64,000 bases of DNA from DATLGB01 sp038258425 (GCA_038258425.1 JBBSPV010000010.1:1-64000), one strand, 5' to 3'. Positions 24,039-32,809 are shown, counted from the first letter of the stretch. Translations and numbers: made by a program. The notes: generated by a model from the sequence alone, not told the origin.

Positions 24039-24419
24039 GTGGCCGACTACCCCGACGATCTGAAGTACCACGCGGAGCACGACTGGGCGCGCGTCGACGA
24101 TGACACCGCGACGCTCGGCATCACCTGGTACGCCCAGGACTCGCTCGGCGAGATCGTCTTCTTCGATCCGCCCGAGGTCGGCGCGTCGGTGACCAAGGAC
24201 GAGCCCTACGCGGAGGTCGAGTCGGTCAAGGCCGTCTCGGACGTCATCGCGCCGGTCTCCGGCGAGGTCCTCGAGGTCAACGGCGACCTGGCCGACAACT
24301 CGGAGAAGATCAACGACGACCCCTACGGCGACGGCTGGCTCGTCCGCGTCCGCCTGCGCGACCCCGCCGAGCTCGACGACCTGCTCGACGCGGCGGCCTA
24401 CGAGGCGACGCTGGGCTGA
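24039..24419 (+). CDS. gcvH: GcvH, glycine cleavage H protein (lipoyl carrier)
   Basis: Lipoylated shuttle protein of the glycine cleavage complex. 126 aa, normal length. The lipoylation site is the Lys in EVESVKAVSDVIAPVSGEV, and the flanking pattern DSLGEIVFFDPPEVG is typical. GTG start, 5 nt after gcvT. The last 22 nt overlap the 3' end of the opposing phosphatase gene, so transcripts converge here. Confidence 0.96.
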   Translation: MADYPDDLKYHAEHDWARVDDDTATLGITWYAQDSLGEIVFFDPPEVGASVTKDEPYAEVESVKAVSDVIAPVSGEVLEVNGDLADNSEKINDDPYGDGWLVRVRLRDPAELDDLLDAAAYEATLG

Positions 24420-26128
24420 TCGCCCGCGGCGGAGGCGGAGGCGGCGGTCGCCCGGTCGGCGACGAGCCGCACGCACAGCACCGCCACGTCGTCGCGCCGG
24501 GGGGAGGGCACGCCGGCGAGCAGGCCGTCGGCGAGCCGCACCGGGTCGCCGCCGATCGCCACGGCCCGCTCCACCATCGCCGCCATGCCGGCGTCGAGGG
24601 AGTGCCCGGGCCGCTCGATGAGCCCGTCCGTGTAGAGGACGAGCGTGTCCCCGGCGCCGAGGCGCGTGGTCCCCTCCGCCCGCCGCTCCCCGGGGGCCAC
24701 GCCGAGCAGCGGGGAGCGGCCGCCGGCGAGGAAGCTCGCCGTGCCGTCCGTGCGCAGCAGCAGCGGGGGTGGATGCCCGGCGCAGGCGTAGCGCAGCGTC
24801 CCGTCGCCCGTGTCGAGCACGGCGTGCACGACGGTGGCCAGCGGCCGGCCGTCGAGCAGCGAGGTGAAGCGGTCCAGCTGGCGCAGCGCGTCGCCCGGCG
24901 CGGTGCCGCCGAGGGCGAGCGTGCGCCCCGCGCTGCGCAGCTGGCCCATCACGGCAGCCGCGGACAGGCCGTGCCCGGTCACGTCGCCCACGGACGCCGC
25001 CACCCGGCCGTCCGCGGTGTCCACGACGTCGTACCAGTCCCCGCCCACGGAGAGCTCGGCCTGGGCGGGCGCGTAGCGGGCCTGGACCTCGACGCCGATG
25101 GACGCCGGGAGCCCGGGGAGCAGGCTGCGCTGGAGCTGCTCGGCGATCCTGCGCTGCTGCTCGTAGGCCGCCTCCTGCTGGGTGTCGAGGTAGGCGAGCC
25201 GGCCCGCCACCGCGAGCGTCGCCAGCACGGCGAGGACGGCGAGCACGAGCAGGGCCGCGAGCTCGATGGTCAGCGCCGTGTTCAGCGGCCCGAGCGTGTC
25301 GCCGTAGGGCTCGTCGACGATCGCGAGCCAGCGGGTGCCGGGCACGGCCGCGAACGCCACGAGGCGCTTCTCGCCGCGCAGCCGCAGGGTGGGCAGCACG
25401 CCGGTGCGCTCGCGGCGCATGCGCGCGAGCGGGAGCACCGCAGGGGGCGGCCTGAGGGCCCGGACCGGGTCGGGACCGACGAGCACGTGGTCGCGGCCGT
25501 CCACGACGACCTCGCCGGCGCCCGGCGCGTAGACGAGGCGCTGCAGGCTCGTGGAGACCTCGTCCAGGCGCACGCTGCCGACGAGCACCCCGGGCACGCC
25601 CCCGTCCCGCCCGACCACGGGGACGCCGAAGGCGAGGATCGGCCGCCCGCTCGCGCGTCCGATGAGCCCGTCGCTGACCGCGCGCCGGCCGGCGAGCCCG
25701 GCGCGGACGTACGGGCGATCGCCGAGGCGCAGGCCGGGCGGGACGCGCGCGGAGGCCCGCATGACGCCCGCGCGGTCGACGAAGCCGAGGTTGTTCGAGA
25801 AGCGCCCCTGGGCGGTCACCCGGCGCAGGAAGGGCGTCATGCGCGCCAGCCGGTGCTCGCGGACGCTCGGCGCCGTGGCCACCGTCTCCAGCAGCGCGAA
25901 CTGGTCCTCGAGGTAGCGGGTGGCGTTGGACGCCGACGTCACGGCCAGCGTCCGCGCCTCCGCCCGGCGGTCCGCGGCGGAGGCGTTGCGGTGCTGGACG
26001 GCGAGCAGCGCGGCCACGACGGCGAGGCCGAAGACGATCGGCAGGGCGGTCAGCAGCAGGCCGCGCCGGGTCCGCAGGCGCCCGCGGGCGTCCTGGGCCC
26101 GCACGGGCGCGGATTGCCCACTCGTCAC
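24398..26128 (-). CDS. membrane-bound SpoIIE/PP2C-type serine phosphatase with extracellular sensor
   Basis: 576-aa sensor phosphatase. A short cytoplasmic stretch, a first helix (LLLTALPIVFGLAVVAALLAV), an extracellular Cache-like sensor (motifs YLEDQFALLETVATAPSV, FSNNLGFVDRAGV, DRPYVRAGLAGRRAVSDG), a second helix near residue 290, a coiled linker (QQRRIAEQLQRSLLPGLP) and a PP2C SpoIIE domain (GGDWYDVVDTADGR, GDVTGHGLSAAAVM, LVLYTDGLIERPG) with metal-binding Asp residues. Such proteins usually dephosphorylate anti-anti-sigma factors in partner-switching pathways; no partner kinase or STAS protein is nearby. It is inserted antisense between gcvH and gcvPA. GTG start. Confidence 0.9.
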   Translation of the reverse strand: MTSGQSAPVRAQDARGRLRTRRGLLLTALPIVFGLAVVAALLAVQHRNASAADRRAEARTLAVTSASNATRYLEDQFALLETVATAPSVREHRLARMTPFLRRVTAQGRFSNNLGFVDRAGVMRASARVPPGLRLGDRPYVRAGLAGRRAVSDGLIGRASGRPILAFGVPVVGRDGGVPGVLVGSVRLDEVSTSLQRLVYAPGAGEVVVDGRDHVLVGPDPVRALRPPPAVLPLARMRRERTGVLPTLRLRGEKRLVAFAAVPGTRWLAIVDEPYGDTLGPLNTALTIELAALLVLAVLAVLATLAVAGRLAYLDTQQEAAYEQQRRIAEQLQRSLLPGLPASIGVEVQARYAPAQAELSVGGDWYDVVDTADGRVAASVGDVTGHGLSAAAVMGQLRSAGRTLALGGTAPGDALRQLDRFTSLLDGRPLATVVHAVLDTGDGTLRYACAGHPPPLLLRTDGTASFLAGGRSPLLGVAPGERRAEGTTRLGAGDTLVLYTDGLIERPGHSLDAGMAAMVERAVAIGGDPVRLADGLLAGVPSPRRDDVAVLCVRLVADRATAASASAAGDQPSVAS

Positions 26129-26214
26129 GGCCCGGGATGCTCGCAGGTCGGGGGGTCGGAGGGGGCACCCGCCAGGCTCCCGGGTGCCGCCTGGGCCGTC
26201 GCTACGCTGGCCCC

Positions 26215-27591
26215 GTGAGCCGCTACACCGCCGCGACGGACGCTGACCGGGAGGCCATGCTCGAGGCGATCGGCGTCACGTCGGTCGACGAGCTCTTCGC
26301 CTCCGTCCCCGAGGGCCTGCGCCTGCGCCGGCCCCTCGATCTGCCCGCCGGGCGCTCGGAGCAGGAGGTCCACGGCCACCTACGTGACCTCGCCGCGCGC
26401 AACGTCTCCACGGAGGACGAGCTGTCGTTCACCGGCGGCGGGATGTACGACCACTACGTCCCCGCGCTCGTGGACTCGATCGTCGGGCGCTCGGAGTTCC
26501 TCACGCCCTACACGCCGTACCAGCCCGAGGTCTCCCAGGGCGGCCTGCAGGTGATGTTCGAGTACCAGACGATGATCTCCGAGCTCACCGGGCTGCCGGT
26601 CTCCAACGCCTCGGTGTACGAGGGCCCCAGCGCGCTCGCCGCCGCGGGCTACCTCGCCCGGGTGCACACGGGGCGCAGCCGCTTCGTCGCCTCGCGCGGC
26701 GTGCATCCCCACGCGCGGGAGACGCTGGCGACGACGTCCGCGGGCTGGCAGACGACGCTCGACGAGGTGCCGCTCGTCGACGGGGTCACCGATCTCGAGG
26801 CGCTGCGCGCCGCGCTCGGCGAGGACGTCGCCGCGATGTTCGTGGCCCAGCCGAACTACCTCGGCGCGATCGAGGACCTCGAGGCCTTCGCGGCCGACGT
26901 CAAGGCGGCCGGCGCCCTGCTCATCGTCGCGGCCGATCCCATGACCCTCGGCGTCCTGCGCCCCCCGGGCGACTTCGGGGCCGACATCTGCGTCGGCGAG
27001 GGCCAGCCGCTGGGCAACCGCCTCGACTACGGCGGGCCGTCCTTCGGCTTCTTCGCCGCCCAGCAGGAGCTGCTGCGCCGCATGCCGGGGCGGATCGCGG
27101 GCGAGACCGTGGATGCCGACGGGCGCCGCGGCTTCGTCCTCACCCTGCAGACGCGCGAGCAGCACATCCGGCGCGAGAAGGCGACGTCGAACATCTGCAC
27201 CGCGCAGGCGCTCAACGCGCTGATGGGCACGGTCTACCTCTCGTGGCTCGGCCAGGAGGGCTTCCGGGAGCTCGGCGAGCTGCTCGTGCGCCGGACCGCG
27301 CACGCCCGCCAGGCGCTCTGCGCCCTCGACGGCGTCCGGGCACTGCACGACCAGCCCGTCGTGCGCGAGTTCGCCGTCGGGCTCGACGCGCCTGTCGAGC
27401 GGGTCCTGGAGCGCTGCTGGGCGGAGGGCGTCAATCCCGGACTGCCGCTCGCCGGCGACTACCCGGAGCACCCGGACGGGCTGCTCGTGGCGATCACGGA
27501 GCAGCGCACGGCCGCCGACGTCGAGCGCCTCGCCGCGGTGCTCGGCGCCGCGGTGGCCGCCGAGCGCTCGGGCGCGGAGGTTCCGGCGTGA
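26215..27591 (+). CDS. gcvPA: GcvPA, glycine dehydrogenase (decarboxylating) subunit 1
   Basis: N-terminal half of the split P protein, about 458 aa. With GcvPB it decarboxylates glycine and transfers aminomethyl to GcvH. Motifs: SRYTAATDADREAMLEAIGV at the start, GGGMYDHYVPALVDSIVGR, EFLTPYTPYQPEVSQGGLQ, YEGPSALAAAGYLA and SNICTAQALNALMGTVYL. The GTG at 26215 has TACGCT ending 6 nt upstream in the 86-nt divergent gap. An in-frame GTG at 26137 would add 26 unconvincing residues. GTGA overlap with gcvPB. Confidence 0.95.
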   Translation: MSRYTAATDADREAMLEAIGVTSVDELFASVPEGLRLRRPLDLPAGRSEQEVHGHLRDLAARNVSTEDELSFTGGGMYDHYVPALVDSIVGRSEFLTPYTPYQPEVSQGGLQVMFEYQTMISELTGLPVSNASVYEGPSALAAAGYLARVHTGRSRFVASRGVHPHARETLATTSAGWQTTLDEVPLVDGVTDLEALRAALGEDVAAMFVAQPNYLGAIEDLEAFAADVKAAGALLIVAADPMTLGVLRPPGDFGADICVGEGQPLGNRLDYGGPSFGFFAAQQELLRRMPGRIAGETVDADGRRGFVLTLQTREQHIRREKATSNICTAQALNALMGTVYLSWLGQEGFRELGELLVRRTAHARQALCALDGVRALHDQPVVREFAVGLDAPVERVLERCWAEGVNPGLPLAGDYPEHPDGLLVAITEQRTAADVERLAAVLGAAVAAERSGAEVPA

Positions 27592-29099
27592 GCGTCCAGA
27601 CCCAGACGCCGCAGCAGCGCGAGCGGGCGACGACGATCTTCGAGAAGTCCGTGCCCGGCCGCCGCGCCTGGGTGGCGCCGGCCGACGACGGCGACCGGAC
27701 GCCGATCGCCGAGCTCATCCCCTCCCGCTTGTTGCGCACGGAGCCGGCGCGCCTGCCGGAGGTCTCCGAGCCGGAGATCAACCGCCACTACAACCGGCTC
27801 TCCAAGCGCAACTTCGACCTCGACACCGGCCTCTACCCGCTCGGCTCGTGCACGATGAAGCACAACCCCAAGCTCCACGAGCGCGTGGCGGCGCTGCCGG
27901 GCCACGCCCGCCTGCACCCCGCCCAGGACCCGCGCCGGGCCCAGGGGGCGCTGCAGCTCATGTGGGAGCTCCAGGGGGCCCTGGCGGAGGTCTCCGGGCT
28001 GCCGCACGTGTCCCTGCAGCCCTCCGCCGGCTCCCATGGGGAGCTCGCCGGCGTCCTGCTCACCCGCGCCTACCACGAGGACCGCGGGGAGCACCGCACG
28101 AAGGTCCTGGCGCCCGAGACCTCGCACGGGACCAACCCGGCCACGGTGACCATGGGCGGCTACGACACGGTCAAGGTCGCGGTGGACGCCGACGGCAACG
28201 TCGACCTCGACGACCTGCGGGCCAAGGCGACCGAGGACGTCGCCTGCCTGATGCTCACGAACCCCTCGACGCTCGGGCTCTTCGAGCCCAACATCGAGGA
28301 GATCTCACGCATCGTCCACGGGATCGGCGCCACGCTGTACTACGACGGCGCGAACCTCAACGCGATCATGGGCCGCTCGCGCCCCGGCGACATGGGCTTC
28401 GACATCGTGCACTTCAACCTGCACAAGTCCTTCACCCAGCCGCACGGCGGCGGCGGGCCGGGCTCGGGGCCGATCGCGGTCTCGGACCGCATCGAGCCCT
28501 ACCTGCCGCGCCCGCAGGTCGTGCGGCGCCCGTCGGACAACGGTCATGCTCCGAGCTTCGACCTCGAGTTCGACCGGCCCAAGTCGATCGGCCGGCTGCG
28601 CGGCTTCCAGGGCAACTTCGGCGTCTTCGTGCGCTCCTACGCCTACATCCTCTCGCTCGGCGGCGACGGCCTCCAGGAGGCGTCGGAGACCGCGGTGCTC
28701 AACGCGAACTACCTGCAGGCGCGCCTGAAGGAGCTGTGCGGCACGCACCTGCCGGTCGCCTACGACCGGCTCTGCATGCACGAGTTCGTCCTCTCCGGCG
28801 CGCCGATGAAGCGCGAGCTCGGCCTGCGCACGACCGACCTGGCCAAGCGGCTGCTCGACCACGGCTACCACCCGCCGACGGTGTACTTCCCGCTCGTCGT
28901 CGAGGAGGCGCTGATGATCGAGCCAACGGAGACGGAGACCAAGGAGACGCTCGACGCCTTCGCCGAGACCGTCGCCGAGATCCTCCGCGAGGCCACCGAG
29001 GACCCGGAGATCGCCCGCAACGCGCCGTACTCGACGCCCGTGCGACGCCTCGACGAGGCCGCCGCCGCCAAGCGCCCCGTCATCCGCCAGTCCTGGTGA
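27588..29099 (+). CDS. gcvPB: GcvPB, glycine dehydrogenase (decarboxylating) subunit 2
   Basis: C-terminal, PLP-binding half of the split P protein, about 503 aa. The Schiff-base lysine is K280 in VHFNLHKSFTQPHGGGGPG. Other signatures: LSKRNFDLDTGLYPLGSCTM, SLQPSAGSHGELAGVL, ETSHGTNPATVTMGGY and GANLNAIMG. It is slightly longer than Bacillus GcvPB because of an N-terminal extension. GTGA overlaps at both ends tie it to gcvPA and to the following dehydrogenase. Confidence 0.95.
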   Translation: MSVQTQTPQQRERATTIFEKSVPGRRAWVAPADDGDRTPIAELIPSRLLRTEPARLPEVSEPEINRHYNRLSKRNFDLDTGLYPLGSCTMKHNPKLHERVAALPGHARLHPAQDPRRAQGALQLMWELQGALAEVSGLPHVSLQPSAGSHGELAGVLLTRAYHEDRGEHRTKVLAPETSHGTNPATVTMGGYDTVKVAVDADGNVDLDDLRAKATEDVACLMLTNPSTLGLFEPNIEEISRIVHGIGATLYYDGANLNAIMGRSRPGDMGFDIVHFNLHKSFTQPHGGGGPGSGPIAVSDRIEPYLPRPQVVRRPSDNGHAPSFDLEFDRPKSIGRLRGFQGNFGVFVRSYAYILSLGGDGLQEASETAVLNANYLQARLKELCGTHLPVAYDRLCMHEFVLSGAPMKRELGLRTTDLAKRLLDHGYHPPTVYFPLVVEEALMIEPTETETKETLDAFAETVAEILREATEDPEIARNAPYSTPVRRLDEAAAAKRPVIRQSW

Positions 29100-29959
29100 T
29101 CGTCGCCGCCGGCGCGGACGTCCGCGAGCGGCTTGCGGCGCTGGCCCCCGACGGCGTGCAGGTGCGCGGCTTCGGCGACCCCGACGGCGTCGAGGTCGCG
29201 GTGCCGCGCACCGGTGACGACGTCCGCGCACTCGGCGGCCTCGGGGACCTGCGGCTCGTGCAGACCATGTCGGCCGGCACGGACTGGGTCGAGGACCACG
29301 TCCCCGGCGGCGTGACCCTCGCCAACGCCCGCGGCGCGCGGGACGAGGCCATGGCCGAGTGGGTCCTCGGTGCCCTGCTCGGGGTCTTCACCGGCCTGCT
29401 CGAGTCGGCCCGGACGCCCGGATGGCGCTCGGGCAGCGTGGTCGAGCTCGGTGGCCGTCGCGTGGTCATCCTCGGCATGGGCTCGATCGGCCGCGCCGTG
29501 GCCGGCCGGCTGGAGGCGTTCGGCATGGTGGTCGAGGGCGTCGGCCGCGCCCGCCTGGGCGAGCTGCCGGAGCTGCTGGCGCGCGCCGACGTGCTCATCG
29601 AGCTCACGCCGCTCACGGACGCCACCCGGGGTCACGTCGGCGCCGAGCGGCTCGCTCGGCTGCCCGACGGGGCGCTGTTCGTCAACGCCGGGCGGGGCGC
29701 GACCGTCGACACGGACGCGCTGCTCGCGGAGCTCGAGTCGGGGCGCCTGCGGGCCGTCCTGGACGTCGTCGAGCCCGAGCCCCTGCCCGACGAGCACCCG
29801 CTCTGGCGCGCGCCGGGCCTGCTCGCCCTCACGTCGCACTGGGCGGGCGACTCCGACGCGGCCGACGAGCGCGCGCTGCGGCTCGTGGCCGCCCAGCTCG
29901 AGCGCCTGCAGCACGGCGAGGCGCTCGAGAACGTCGTCAGCAGCGGTCGCGCCGGCTGA
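29096..29959 (+). CDS. D-isomer-specific 2-hydroxyacid dehydrogenase
   Basis: NAD(P)-dependent oxidoreductase of the D-2-hydroxyacid dehydrogenase family, about 287 aa (short; typical is 310-330). The nucleotide loop is VILGMGSIGRAVAGRL. The catalytic triad is visible as Arg in VNAGRGATVDT, Glu in DVVEPEPLPDEHPLW and His in TSHWAGDSD. Start region and AEWVLGALLG motif match glyoxylate/phosphoglycerate-type members. Coupled to gcvPB by GTGA, so it may act on glyoxylate or hydroxypyruvate next to glycine metabolism, but the substrate cannot be read from sequence. It ends over the opposing small ORF. Confidence 0.87.
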   Translation: MIVAAGADVRERLAALAPDGVQVRGFGDPDGVEVAVPRTGDDVRALGGLGDLRLVQTMSAGTDWVEDHVPGGVTLANARGARDEAMAEWVLGALLGVFTGLLESARTPGWRSGSVVELGGRRVVILGMGSIGRAVAGRLEAFGMVVEGVGRARLGELPELLARADVLIELTPLTDATRGHVGAERLARLPDGALFVNAGRGATVDTDALLAELESGRLRAVLDVVEPEPLPDEHPLWRAPGLLALTSHWAGDSDAADERALRLVAAQLERLQHGEALENVVSSGRAG

Positions 29960-30158
29960 CGCCGCGGCCCTCGTGCCAGATGGCGCGCGCGAGGTGGTCG
30001 TGCGGCTCGCTCGCAATGGTGGTGAGGACCGGGTCGCGGACGCAGAGCCGGCACCGGTGGTCGGGGCCGGGCGGGACGTGGTCGTGCGGCATCGTGTTGT
30101 CCTGGCGGCGGATCCAGCTGCGCCGGCCGTCGCCGTCGGGGGTCGGATGGAGGGTCAT
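29937..30158 (-). CDS. small Cys/His-rich protein of unknown function
   Basis: 73-aa ORF, unrecognised. It is supported by codon usage: all but two of its codons (CAT, ATT) end in G or C, while the amino acids are varied (His, Asp, Trp, Ile, Gln), which is unlike the Arg/Ala/Pro-only shadow frames here. It contains CRLC (Cys 36 and 39), a C-terminal Cys and several His residues (PHDHVPPGPDH, EPHDHLARAIWHE), suggesting metal binding. The 3' end overlaps the dehydrogenase gene by 23 nt. No -10-like hexamer or ribosome site is obvious upstream. Confidence 0.5.
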   Translation of the reverse strand: MTLHPTPDGDGRRSWIRRQDNTMPHDHVPPGPDHRCRLCVRDPVLTTIASEPHDHLARAIWHEGRGVSRRDRC

Positions 30159-30189
30159 GCCAGAGACAGACGCCGGCGCGCCGGAATCG

Positions 30190-30470
30190 TTCCCACCGCT
30201 GCCCCCTCAGTGCCCCGCAGGAAGGTGAGCACCGCGAGGAGGCGGCGGTGGGCCGGCGTCGAGCAGGGCGCGCGCGAGCGCCGCCTTCCCGAGCGCGCCG
30301 ACCCGGACGAACACCGACAGTCCCACAGCACGACCACGCCGCGCAGGGTCACGAGCAGGCCGAGGCCGAGCAACCCGCCCGTGACGAGCCCGGTGAACTC
30401 CAGAGCCCGCCACGGCCGCGGCGCCCGGGCCTTGGGGGCGACCCGACGGCGGCCGGGAGGCCAGCTAGCG
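30190..30470 (-). pseudogene. possible frameshifted small membrane-protein gene
   Basis: Reading the minus strand, coding-like GC3 periodicity and plausible protein appear in consecutive frames. A hydrophobic stretch (EFTGLVTGGLLGLGLLVTL, then RGVVVLW) ends near 30322. A second frame then gives LSVFVRVGALGKAALARALL to about 30252, and the first frame resumes as HRRLLAVLTFLRG. Two indels whose sum restores the frame would explain this. No start codon is seen in the first frame after the trpS start region. It is either a decayed gene or a chance pattern. Confidence 0.3.
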
Positions 30471-30481
30471 TGCCGCGCCCC

Positions 30482-31474
30482 ATGACGGTGATCTTCTCGG
30501 GCATCCAGCCGACCGGGCGCAAGCATCTCGGCAACTACCTCGGAGCCATCGAGCAGTACGTGGACGGCCAGGACCGCGGCGACCCGGCGATCTACTGCGT
30601 CGTCGACCTGCACGCGATCACGCTCCCCTACGACCCCGCGGCGCTGCGCCGCTCCGTGCTGGACACCACGGCGGCGCTGCTCGCCTCGGGCCTGGACCCC
30701 GAGCGCTGCGTCCTGTTCCGCCAGTCCGACGTCCGGGAGCACACGGAGCTGACCTGGCTGCTGTCGAGCGTGACCGAGCTCGGACGGCTCAACCGCATGC
30801 ACCAGTTCCGCGACAAGTCCGCGGCCCAACGCCAGCTCGTCGCGGCCGCGCTGCTCTACTACCCCGTCCTGATGGCCGCCGACGTGCTCGTCTACCGGGC
30901 CCACGAGGTGCCGGTGGGGGAGGACCAGCGCGAGCACGTCGAGCTCATGCGCGACGTCGCCGAGCGCTTCAACGCCCGCTTCGGGGAGACCTTCGTCGTT
31001 CCCGACGTCCGCGTGCCGCCATCTGCGGCCCGGGTGGCGGACCTGCAGGCCCCGGAGCGCAAGATGTCCACGACGGGGGGCAGCGAGCAGGGCACGGTGC
31101 TCCTGCTCGACGAGCCCGAGGTGATCCTGCGCAAGTTCAAGCGGGCGGTGACGGACTCGGGGACGGAGATCCGGCGCGGGCCGGACAAGCCCGGGGTGTC
31201 GAACCTCCTGGACCTCTACGCCGCCGTCCGGCGCATCACCCCGGCCGAGGCCGAGGCCGCCTTCGCCGACGCCCGCGGCTACGGCGACCTCAAGGCGGGC
31301 GTCGCCGAGGCCGTCGCCGAGCGCCTCGCCCCCGTGCGGGAGCGCTATCCGGCGTTGCGCGAGGACGAGGCCGGGCTCGAGCGGGTGCTGGCGGCGGGCG
31401 CCGAGAAGGCGCGGGCCATGGCCTCACCCACCCTTGCCGACGCCCGCGCCGCGATGGGCTTCGGGCCGTCCTGA
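30482..31474 (+). CDS. trpS: TrpS, tryptophanyl-tRNA synthetase
   Basis: Class Ic aminoacyl-tRNA synthetase, 330 aa, normal length. The HIGH-like signature is GIQPTGRKHLGNYLGAI; other motifs are YCVVDLHAITLPYDP, QSDVREHTELTWLL, LMAADVLVYRAHEVPVGEDQ and TDSGTEIR. The KMSKS loop reads ERKMSTTGGSEQG, so the second Lys and the final Ser position differ from consensus. TAGCGT ends 10 nt before the ATG, pointing to a promoter close to the start. There is no room for, nor sign of, a T-box leader. Confidence 0.95.
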   Translation: MTVIFSGIQPTGRKHLGNYLGAIEQYVDGQDRGDPAIYCVVDLHAITLPYDPAALRRSVLDTTAALLASGLDPERCVLFRQSDVREHTELTWLLSSVTELGRLNRMHQFRDKSAAQRQLVAAALLYYPVLMAADVLVYRAHEVPVGEDQREHVELMRDVAERFNARFGETFVVPDVRVPPSAARVADLQAPERKMSTTGGSEQGTVLLLDEPEVILRKFKRAVTDSGTEIRRGPDKPGVSNLLDLYAAVRRITPAEAEAAFADARGYGDLKAGVAEAVAERLAPVRERYPALREDEAGLERVLAAGAEKARAMASPTLADARAAMGFGPS

Positions 31475-31496
31475 GCGGCCGGTAGCCTCGTCCGTC

Positions 31497-32219
31497 GTGT
31501 CCTCGGTGCACCGCCTCGAGCTCGACCTCGACGTCTTCGCCGGCCCCTTCGACCTGCTGCTGAGCCTCGTCCTGCGCGAGGAGCTCGACCTGCTCGAGGT
31601 CGACCTGGCCGACGTCGTGCTCGCCTACGTCGACCACCTGGAGCGGCTCGGCGAGCTCGACCTCGAGGCCACGACGGAGTTCCTCGTGCTGATGGCCGCG
31701 CTGCTGGAGCTCAAGTCGCGCCTCATGCTGCCGGGGGAGGAGGTCGAGGAGCTCGACGAGCTGGTGCCGGCGGAGGCCGCCGACGAGCTCCTGGCCCGGC
31801 TGCTGGCCTACGCCCGCTACCGCGGAGCGGCGGCCCACCTGCGGGAGGCGTTCGAGGACGGCCGGCCCTTCCTCTGGCGCGAGGCGCCCGTGCCCGGCGA
31901 GCTGCGCCGCGTCGAGCTCGACCGGGCCGAGGCGGTCTACGATCCCGCGACGCTGGCCGGCGCCGTCGGCGGCCTCCTGCGGCGCCCGGCGCCGCTCGAC
32001 CTGCGCCACATGCGCACCCCGCCGGTGACCGTCGCCCAGCGGCTCGCCGTGCTCCGCGGGCTGCTCCGGCGCGGGCGCTTCTCGTTCGACGAGGCGGTCG
32101 CCGGCGGCGACCGGATGACGGTCTGCGTGACGCTCTACGCGCTGCTCGAGCTCTACAAGCGCGGCGAGGCGGGCTGGGAGCAGCCCGAGCCGTTCGGGGA
32201 GATCACGGTCGCCGCGTGA
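31497..32219 (+). CDS. scpA: ScpA, kleisin subunit of the SMC-ScpAB condensin
   Basis: Bridges SMC heads and binds ScpB during chromosome condensation and segregation. About 240 aa. The kleisin N-terminus is clear: LDVFAGPFDLLLSLVLREELDLLEVDLADV, shown here as LDVFAGPFDLLLSLVL and its following helix, then EFLVLMAALLELKSRLMLP. The C-terminal winged helix is present (VTVAQRLAVLRGLL to GEAGWEQPEPFGEI). GTG start with TAGCCT ending 8 nt upstream. GTGA overlap with scpB. Confidence 0.93.
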   Translation: MSSVHRLELDLDVFAGPFDLLLSLVLREELDLLEVDLADVVLAYVDHLERLGELDLEATTEFLVLMAALLELKSRLMLPGEEVEELDELVPAEAADELLARLLAYARYRGAAAHLREAFEDGRPFLWREAPVPGELRRVELDRAEAVYDPATLAGAVGGLLRRPAPLDLRHMRTPPVTVAQRLAVLRGLLRRGRFSFDEAVAGGDRMTVCVTLYALLELYKRGEAGWEQPEPFGEITVAA

Positions 32220-32809
32220 GCCCGCTCGCCCGCATCCTGCAGGCCCTGCTGTTCCTCTCCAGCGAGCCCGTGCCCGCGGACGAGCTCGCCGCCGCGACCG
32301 AGACGGAGGCGCCGGACGTCCTCGGCGCGCTCGCCGAGCTCGGCGCCGCGCTCGACGGCCACGGCCTCGTCCTGCGGGAGCTCGCGGGCGGCTGGGCGCT
32401 CGCCTCCGACCCGGACGCGGAGGAGCCCGCGCGGCGCCTGCTGGCGCGGCCCCGGACCCCGGCGCTCACGCCGGCGCAGTCCGAGACGCTCGCGGTCGTC
32501 GCCTACCTGCAACCCGTCTCGCGGCCGGAGATCGCCCGCATCCGCGGCGTCGCCTCGGACTCGGCGGCGTCCACGCTGCTCGACCGCGGCCTCGTGGAGG
32601 AGGCGGGCCGGTCGCCGTTCGGCGCCATCCTCTACCGCACGACGCCGCTGTTCCTCAAGCTCTTCGGGCTCCGGGCGGTCGAGGACCTGCCCGACGTCGG
32701 CCAGTGGGACCCCTCGCCGGAGGAGGAGGGCGCGCTGCGCGACCGCCTGCTCGCGGCCGGGGCGGCCCGCGCGGGCGCGGCGCCCGAGGCGCAGCCGGCC
32801 GCCCCGTGA
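32216..32809 (+). CDS. scpB: ScpB, SMC-ScpAB condensin subunit
   Basis: Dimeric winged-helix partner of ScpA. 197 aa. Recognisable by ARILQALLFLSSEPVPADEL at the start, LRELAGGWALASDPD, LSQSETL-type helix here as LTPAQSETLAVVAYLQPVS, RPEIARIRGV, then LIEEAGR-like GLVEEAGRSPFGAILYRTT and FLKLFGLRAVEDLPD. Coupled by GTGA to scpA and to the lycopene cyclase gene downstream. In many actinobacteria rluB follows scpB; here rluB is about 5 kb away. Confidence 0.93.
   Translation: MSPLARILQALLFLSSEPVPADELAAATETEAPDVLGALAELGAALDGHGLVLRELAGGWALASDPDAEEPARRLLARPRTPALTPAQSETLAVVAYLQPVSRPEIARIRGVASDSAASTLLDRGLVEEAGRSPFGAILYRTTPLFLKLFGLRAVEDLPDVGQWDPSPEEEGALRDRLLAAGAARAGAAPEAQPAAP

Noticed and set aside
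30318..30481. T-box leader before trpS
   Set aside because: No T-box sequence or terminator/antiterminator pair found.
30155..30937. Long minus-strand frame over trpS
   Set aside because: Most of it is antisense to trpS; only its last third has coding-like bias, which is recorded separately as a possible pseudogene.
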